A DNA stretch of 9,606 bases, taken from Bacteroidota bacterium. Lineage in GTDB: Bacteria; Bacteroidota; Bacteroidia; Bacteroidales; Paludibacteraceae. This document shows, piece after piece, positions 6,443 through 9,606 of this stretch. The notes beneath the pieces are model-generated. The model did not search any database. It saw only the letters and a list, made by a program, of their open reading frames with translations, and was not told the DNA's origin. The stretch covers positions 1 through 9,606 of the forward strand of contig JAJZHJ010000023.1 in NCBI GenBank assembly GCA_021804525.1, read 5' to 3'. Made by a program: the position numbers and the translations under genes. Position 1 is the first letter of the stretch. Every line of letters starts with the position of its first letter.

Positions 6443-7321
6443 CTAAATGAAATACATATCGTTGGTTTGCATTCGTATATAGCGGTTCACTGCAAAAAGA
6501 GCAGCCAGAAAACTAATGAATAATCCAAATAAAATGACTACTCCGCTTACCATTAATGTTATACGAATGTGATACAGATCAAAATTGGTGCCTAAGGCAA
6601 TTTGAACGTAGTAAACTGAAATCCCCAGTAAAATTAAAGCAATGACAGCGGCAATAAGCCCGCTCCATAAATACCGCCATACGAAAGCGCGACGAATAAA
6701 CCATGCCCGAGCGCCAACTAAACGCATTGTATTGATAACAAATCGTTTGGAATAAATACTGAGACGTATGGTGTTGTTTAACAAAACAATAGAAATGAAA
6801 ATCAGAATCGCCGCAATGCCTATCAAAAAATAGCCTGTTTTTTTAAGATTATCATTTACTAAACGAATAATATCCTTTTGGTAAATAACTTGTTTCACAC
6901 CGGCATACTGTTTGAGGTTCTTTTCAATATGCGATACGCTGTCTGTATTAGCATAAGCGGAAGTGAGTTTCACTTCAAACGATGCTAACAGCGGATTATA
7001 GCCCAAGAAGTCGGCAGGATTCTCTCCCAAGTCACGGATGTGATCTTTGAGCGCTTGTTCTTTGCTAATGTAATCATACGATTTGACGCCAGGTGTTGCT
7101 TGAAGAAGACGTTGTATTATTTGCAATTTGGCTGGTGGAATACTGTCCTGCAGCACAACAGACATGTTCACATTCTCTTTCACGTAATTAGACATTTCAT
7201 TGCCGATAATCATCAATAATGAGATGAGACCAATCAAAAATAGAACGAATGCAATGCTTATCGTTGATATAAGATGCATATTAAAAAATAGCCTTTTCTG
7301 CCTTTTTTGACGATATGACAT
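6443..7321 (-). CDS. ftsX: Cell division protein FtsX (permease subunit)
   Basis: FtsX is the membrane subunit that works with the ATPase FtsE at the division site and transmits a signal to peptidoglycan hydrolases. The 292-residue protein has the expected layout: a short basic cytoplasmic N-terminus, a first membrane helix at about 17-40, an extracytoplasmic domain at about 41-160 containing SVVLQDSIPPAKL and PGVKSYDYISKEQAL, then three helices at about 163-183, 217-240 and 255-278. The conserved FtsX segment NNTIRLSIYSKRFVINTMRLVGA follows helix 2 (about 182-204). ftsE is not next to it; in Bacteroidota the two are commonly unlinked. The ATG at 7321 leaves a leader of about 70 bases from the -7 box at 7397-7404. 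DUF3098, uppP and truB follow in tight order, so ftsX is probably the first gene of this operon. Confidence 0.94.
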   Translation of the reverse strand: MSYRQKRQKRLFFNMHLISTISIAFVLFLIGLISLLMIIGNEMSNYVKENVNMSVVLQDSIPPAKLQIIQRLLQATPGVKSYDYISKEQALKDHIRDLGENPADFLGYNPLLASFEVKLTSAYANTDSVSHIEKNLKQYAGVKQVIYQKDIIRLVNDNLKKTGYFLIGIAAILIFISIVLLNNTIRLSIYSKRFVINTMRLVGARAWFIRRAFVWRYLWSGLIAAVIALILLGISVYYVQIALGTNFDLYHIRITLMVSGVVILFGLFISFLAALFAVNRYIRMQTNDMYFI

Positions 7322-7362
7322 GGGCTTCTATTTACGTTTATCAGATTTGTAAATCTTGCAAA

Positions 7363-7379
7363 GTGCCTATACGTGGCAC
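7363..7379 (-). other. Small hairpin in the ftsX leader
   Basis: GTGCC (7375-7379 read on the minus strand) and GGCAC (7363-7367) form a perfect 5-base GC-rich stem with a 7-base loop. It lies between the predicted transcription start and the ftsX ATG, about 42 bases before the start codon. On the minus strand it is followed by only TTTG, so termination is unlikely. On the plus strand a T-rich stretch follows (7381-7391), but there is no plus-strand gene to terminate. A role in mRNA stability is possible; chance is not excluded. Confidence 0.3.
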
Positions 7380-7396
7380 ATCTCTCTTTTTGTTTG

Positions 7397-7404
7397 CAAA
7401 GATA
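7397..7404 (-). promoter_or_regulatory. Promoter -7 box for ftsX-DUF3098-uppP-truB
   Basis: The minus strand reads TATCTTTG, an exact match to TAnnTTTG, again followed by CA as in the two other promoters proposed here. It lies in the 105-base gap between the stop of the yfhO-like gene and ftsX. No TTTG or TTG is present 19-21 bases upstream, so the -33 element is poor. No terminator was found after the yfhO-like gene, so read-through from it is possible. Confidence 0.58.
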
Positions 7405-7426
7405 ACGTTTTCTGCCGGTTGTTTAC

Positions 7427-9606
7427 TTATTGGATACTTGAATCATTTTTTGATGTCTTCTTGTTTTTCCGGTACTTTCTATATAATAAAAAGAATCCAA
7501 CCAAAACGAAGATAATTAACAAAAAGGATGCTATCAACGATAAAGTTTTTCCGAGCGAATATGATGTCGGATCAAATCGGAAAGTCACCTGATATTGCCC
7601 TGGTTTTAAGACAATTGCCCTCAGCAAATAATTTGCTTCAAAGAAAGGAGCTTGTTCTCCGTTTATGAAAGCATGCCACCCTTTAGGGTAGTAAATTTCA
7701 GAGAAGACTGCAATTTGTGGACTTTTCGAATTAAAGTCATAAATCAACTGGTTAGGTTCGTACTTTTGCAATATAATCGTTGCGGAAGTGTCGCTTCCAA
7801 ATGAGGCTGGCAACGTTGCTGCAACAGCTTGAGTAACCACAGCTTCGTGTTTTGTGTCAATTTGGCCAATTTTTTGTAGTGCCATGGCTTGTGTCGCGAC
7901 AGGAACAATTCTTTTAACCAACCATTGACTGCCGTTAGCATACGGATTCAGTACCGGAGGTGCCTGCGGGTCGTAGATGAGATATTTCATATCGAGCATG
8001 TTCAAAACGCCTTGTTTGGCTAAAGGCTGTTGAATGTCAGCAACTGATTTGGCTTGTTTGAAGGTACTGAAAATAGAATCTATTTCAGGGATCAGTTGTG
8101 CATCAATCACATCTTGGTACGAGCGTAATTTAGCTCCGTGATAACCACCGATACTTTTATGAAAATAGGATGTGGAGGCATCATTAAATGGACTGACAGC
8201 TAAATTCAGCACCCTATAATATGAATGGTCTTGAAGAATATCTTTGTCGGCAACGCTCGGCTTAATGTCTGCAGCTGCAGTTTTTGATTCAAAATTACTG
8301 TCGTTTAAATAGCGTTTTGCTACCGGATACATGTCGATCAGAATAAGAAATCCTAAAACTAAATATAGTGGTAATGGTTTGATCTTTTTCTTGATAAAAA
8401 ACCAAAGTGTGGCTGCTGCCAACACAATGAAGATGAGTGAACGAAACGCATCCGCTCGCAATAACGCTTCTCGGTCGATAGGCAGGGTATTTTGCAAAAA
8501 GGCATAGTCTCCTGTGAACTGGCTATCGGATGGCGAAATAAAATTGCCGGCAAGTGATGGAATGAGAGCAAACAGCAAACTTAGTCCACCAGTGATGCCC
8601 AATGCCCACGTAAAGGCTTTTTTCAACTTTTGAGGATTAATGTCTCCTTTCACTATACGTTGCACTGCCAATATAGCCATAATGGGCATGGTGTACCCTG
8701 CGATAACTAAAATCATCGCAACCGTTCTGAATTTATTATAAAGAGGTACATAATTGATGAAAAAGTCGGTCACTAACCCAAAGTTCTTTCCCCAAGCCAA
8801 TATAACTGACAAAACAGTAGCTGCCAGCAACCACCATTTATAGCGCCCTTCTACTAAAAATAGTCCCAGAATAAAGAGAAAACATACAATTGCTCCTAAA
8901 TAAACTGGCCCAGATGTCATTGGTTGACTTCCCCAATAGAGCGGCCATTTTTGCGTGCTCATAATTTGAGATGTGTTAGCTCCAAGTGCATCGAGTTTTT
9001 TCCCTGTGGCAGAATTTTCAGTCAGCGTTCCGTCACTGGCCCCTCCTCTAAAATCTGGAATGAGCAAGGTAAGAGTCTCTCCGATGCCGTAACTCCATTG
9101 GGTGATATAGTCTTTATCTAATCCTCCTTTGGCTGCTTCCGTACCTTGTGTGGCAGCAGAGCTTTGACCGCGCATGGAATATTTTCCATATTCAGACGTC
9201 GTGATAAGCGTAGTGGCGTTTATGCCGACAGCCAATACAAGACTAATTGAGAGAGCTCCCATTGTTTTCAAAAAGTCAGTATATTGTTTGTATTTAATGC
9301 TGTAAATCAGTTCCGAAATGCCGAAAATCAGGATGATCATTAACACGTAATAAACAATTTGGAAATGCCCTGCCTTAATACCCAACGCTAAAAATATGGA
9401 GGTAAGAATGGCTCCCAGCCATCGTCGATCTCGAAATGCCATCACTACACTTCCAATCACAGGTGCCATGTAAGCGATAGTTATGGCTTGGCTACTGTGC
9501 CCTGCTGCAACAATGATGAAATTGAACGAGGCAAATGAGAACGCAATGGAACCAACAATGCTTAGCCATGGATTAATTCTCAGAGATAACATTAAAATGT
9601 AAAATC
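7427..9606 (-). CDS. YfhO family multi-pass membrane protein, 5' end beyond window
   Basis: A large membrane protein of the YfhO family (PF09586); 725 residues are visible and the frame stays open to the right edge. The first Met in view (codon 9590-9592) is internal, because FYIL precedes it in frame and homologues carry roughly 100 more residues with a further membrane helix and loop. Many hydrophobic segments fill the first half, with the family-typical stretch QWSYGIGETLTLLIPDF at about residue 169. The second half holds a soluble extracytoplasmic domain that ends with YYPKGWHAFINGE, NYLLRAIVLKPG and FRFDP, then a last membrane helix and a basic Lys/Arg/Asn-rich tail. Bacillus YfhO takes part in glycosylation of lipoteichoic acid; the Bacteroidota members are thought to be GT-C-like glycosyltransferases, but the substrate is unknown. 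It is upstream of ftsX by 105 bases and probably in a separate unit. Confidence 0.88.
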   Translation of the reverse strand, partial: FYILMLSLRINPWLSIVGSIAFSFASFNFIIVAAGHSSQAITIAYMAPVIGSVVMAFRDRRWLGAILTSIFLALGIKAGHFQIVYYVLMIILIFGISELIYSIKYKQYTDFLKTMGALSISLVLAVGINATTLITTSEYGKYSMRGQSSAATQGTEAAKGGLDKDYITQWSYGIGETLTLLIPDFRGGASDGTLTENSATGKKLDALGANTSQIMSTQKWPLYWGSQPMTSGPVYLGAIVCFLFILGLFLVEGRYKWWLLAATVLSVILAWGKNFGLVTDFFINYVPLYNKFRTVAMILVIAGYTMPIMAILAVQRIVKGDINPQKLKKAFTWALGITGGLSLLFALIPSLAGNFISPSDSQFTGDYAFLQNTLPIDREALLRADAFRSLIFIVLAAATLWFFIKKKIKPLPLYLVLGFLILIDMYPVAKRYLNDSNFESKTAAADIKPSVADKDILQDHSYYRVLNLAVSPFNDASTSYFHKSIGGYHGAKLRSYQDVIDAQLIPEIDSIFSTFKQAKSVADIQQPLAKQGVLNMLDMKYLIYDPQAPPVLNPYANGSQWLVKRIVPVATQAMALQKIGQIDTKHEAVVTQAVAATLPASFGSDTSATIILQKYEPNQLIYDFNSKSPQIAVFSEIYYPKGWHAFINGEQAPFFEANYLLRAIVLKPGQYQVTFRFDPTSYSLGKTLSLIASFLLIIFVLVGFFLLYRKYRKNKKTSKNDSSIQ

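Noticed and set aside
7361..7391. Plus-strand intrinsic terminator (stem followed by T-rich stretch)
   Set aside because: No plus-strand gene leads into it, and the T stretch is interrupted by C; the stem is more simply a leader hairpin of ftsX.
7315..7592. Plus-strand open frames in the ftsX/yfhO-like gap
   Set aside because: They overlap the C-terminus of the yfhO-like gene and the ftsX leader, lack family features, and have no promoter of the local type on the plus strand.
8359..8571. Minus-strand frame nested in the yfhO-like gene in another frame
   Set aside because: The main frame continues through this stretch with normal YfhO-like hydrophobic segments, so this is a shadow frame and not a sign of a frameshift.
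1..9606. Mobile element, CRISPR array, defence island or toxin-antitoxin pair
   Set aside because: No transposase, integrase, terminal inverted repeats, regular spacer repeats or small paired toxin genes are present; all genes are conserved housekeeping families in one direction.

Overview
The window looks like ordinary chromosomal DNA from a member of the Bacteroidota, most likely order Bacteroidales. Three things point there: the protein types (a 231-residue TruB, a 90-residue DUF3098 protein, a QueA with the Bacteroides-like N-terminus [11 protein letters not shown]), the gene order, and three promoter -7 boxes that match the Bacteroidetes consensus TAnnTTTG instead of TATAAT. Start codons lack convincing Shine-Dalgarno sequences, which also fits the phylum. 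I cannot name the genus.

All eight recognised complete or partial neighbours of known family, plus one DUF protein, lie on the minus strand and fill the window almost completely. No gene-free stretch exceeds 300 bases; the longest gap is 195 bases (4414-4608). In the direction of transcription (right to left) the order is: a large YfhO-family membrane protein whose N-terminus runs off the right edge (7427-9606); ftsX (6443-7321); a DUF3098 two-helix membrane protein (6138-6410); uppP (5338-6141); truB (4609-5304); queA (3364-4413); ygiQ (1418-3316); an acyl-ACP thioesterase (549-1280); and ilvC, whose C-terminus runs off the left edge (1-483).

I infer four transcription units. The yfhO-like gene ends one from outside the window. 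A -7 box at 7397-7404 starts ftsX-DUF3098-uppP-truB, with gaps of about 32 and 33 bases and a 4-base ATGA overlap. A good promoter at 4521-4552 starts queA-ygiQ (47-base gap). A -7 box at 1359-1366 starts thioesterase-ilvC (65-base gap).

The genes cover housekeeping tasks. FtsX acts in division and peptidoglycan hydrolase control, and UppP recycles the undecaprenyl carrier for wall and surface polymers. TruB and QueA modify tRNA (psi55 and queuosine), YgiQ is a radical-SAM enzyme of unknown reaction, and the last pair links acyl chain release with branched-chain amino acid synthesis. I found no mobile element, CRISPR array, tRNA or rRNA, and no new defence or biosynthetic system. The most useful open points are the uncharacterised DUF3098 protein coupled to uppP, the pairing of ygiQ with queA, and the small repeats around two promoters.
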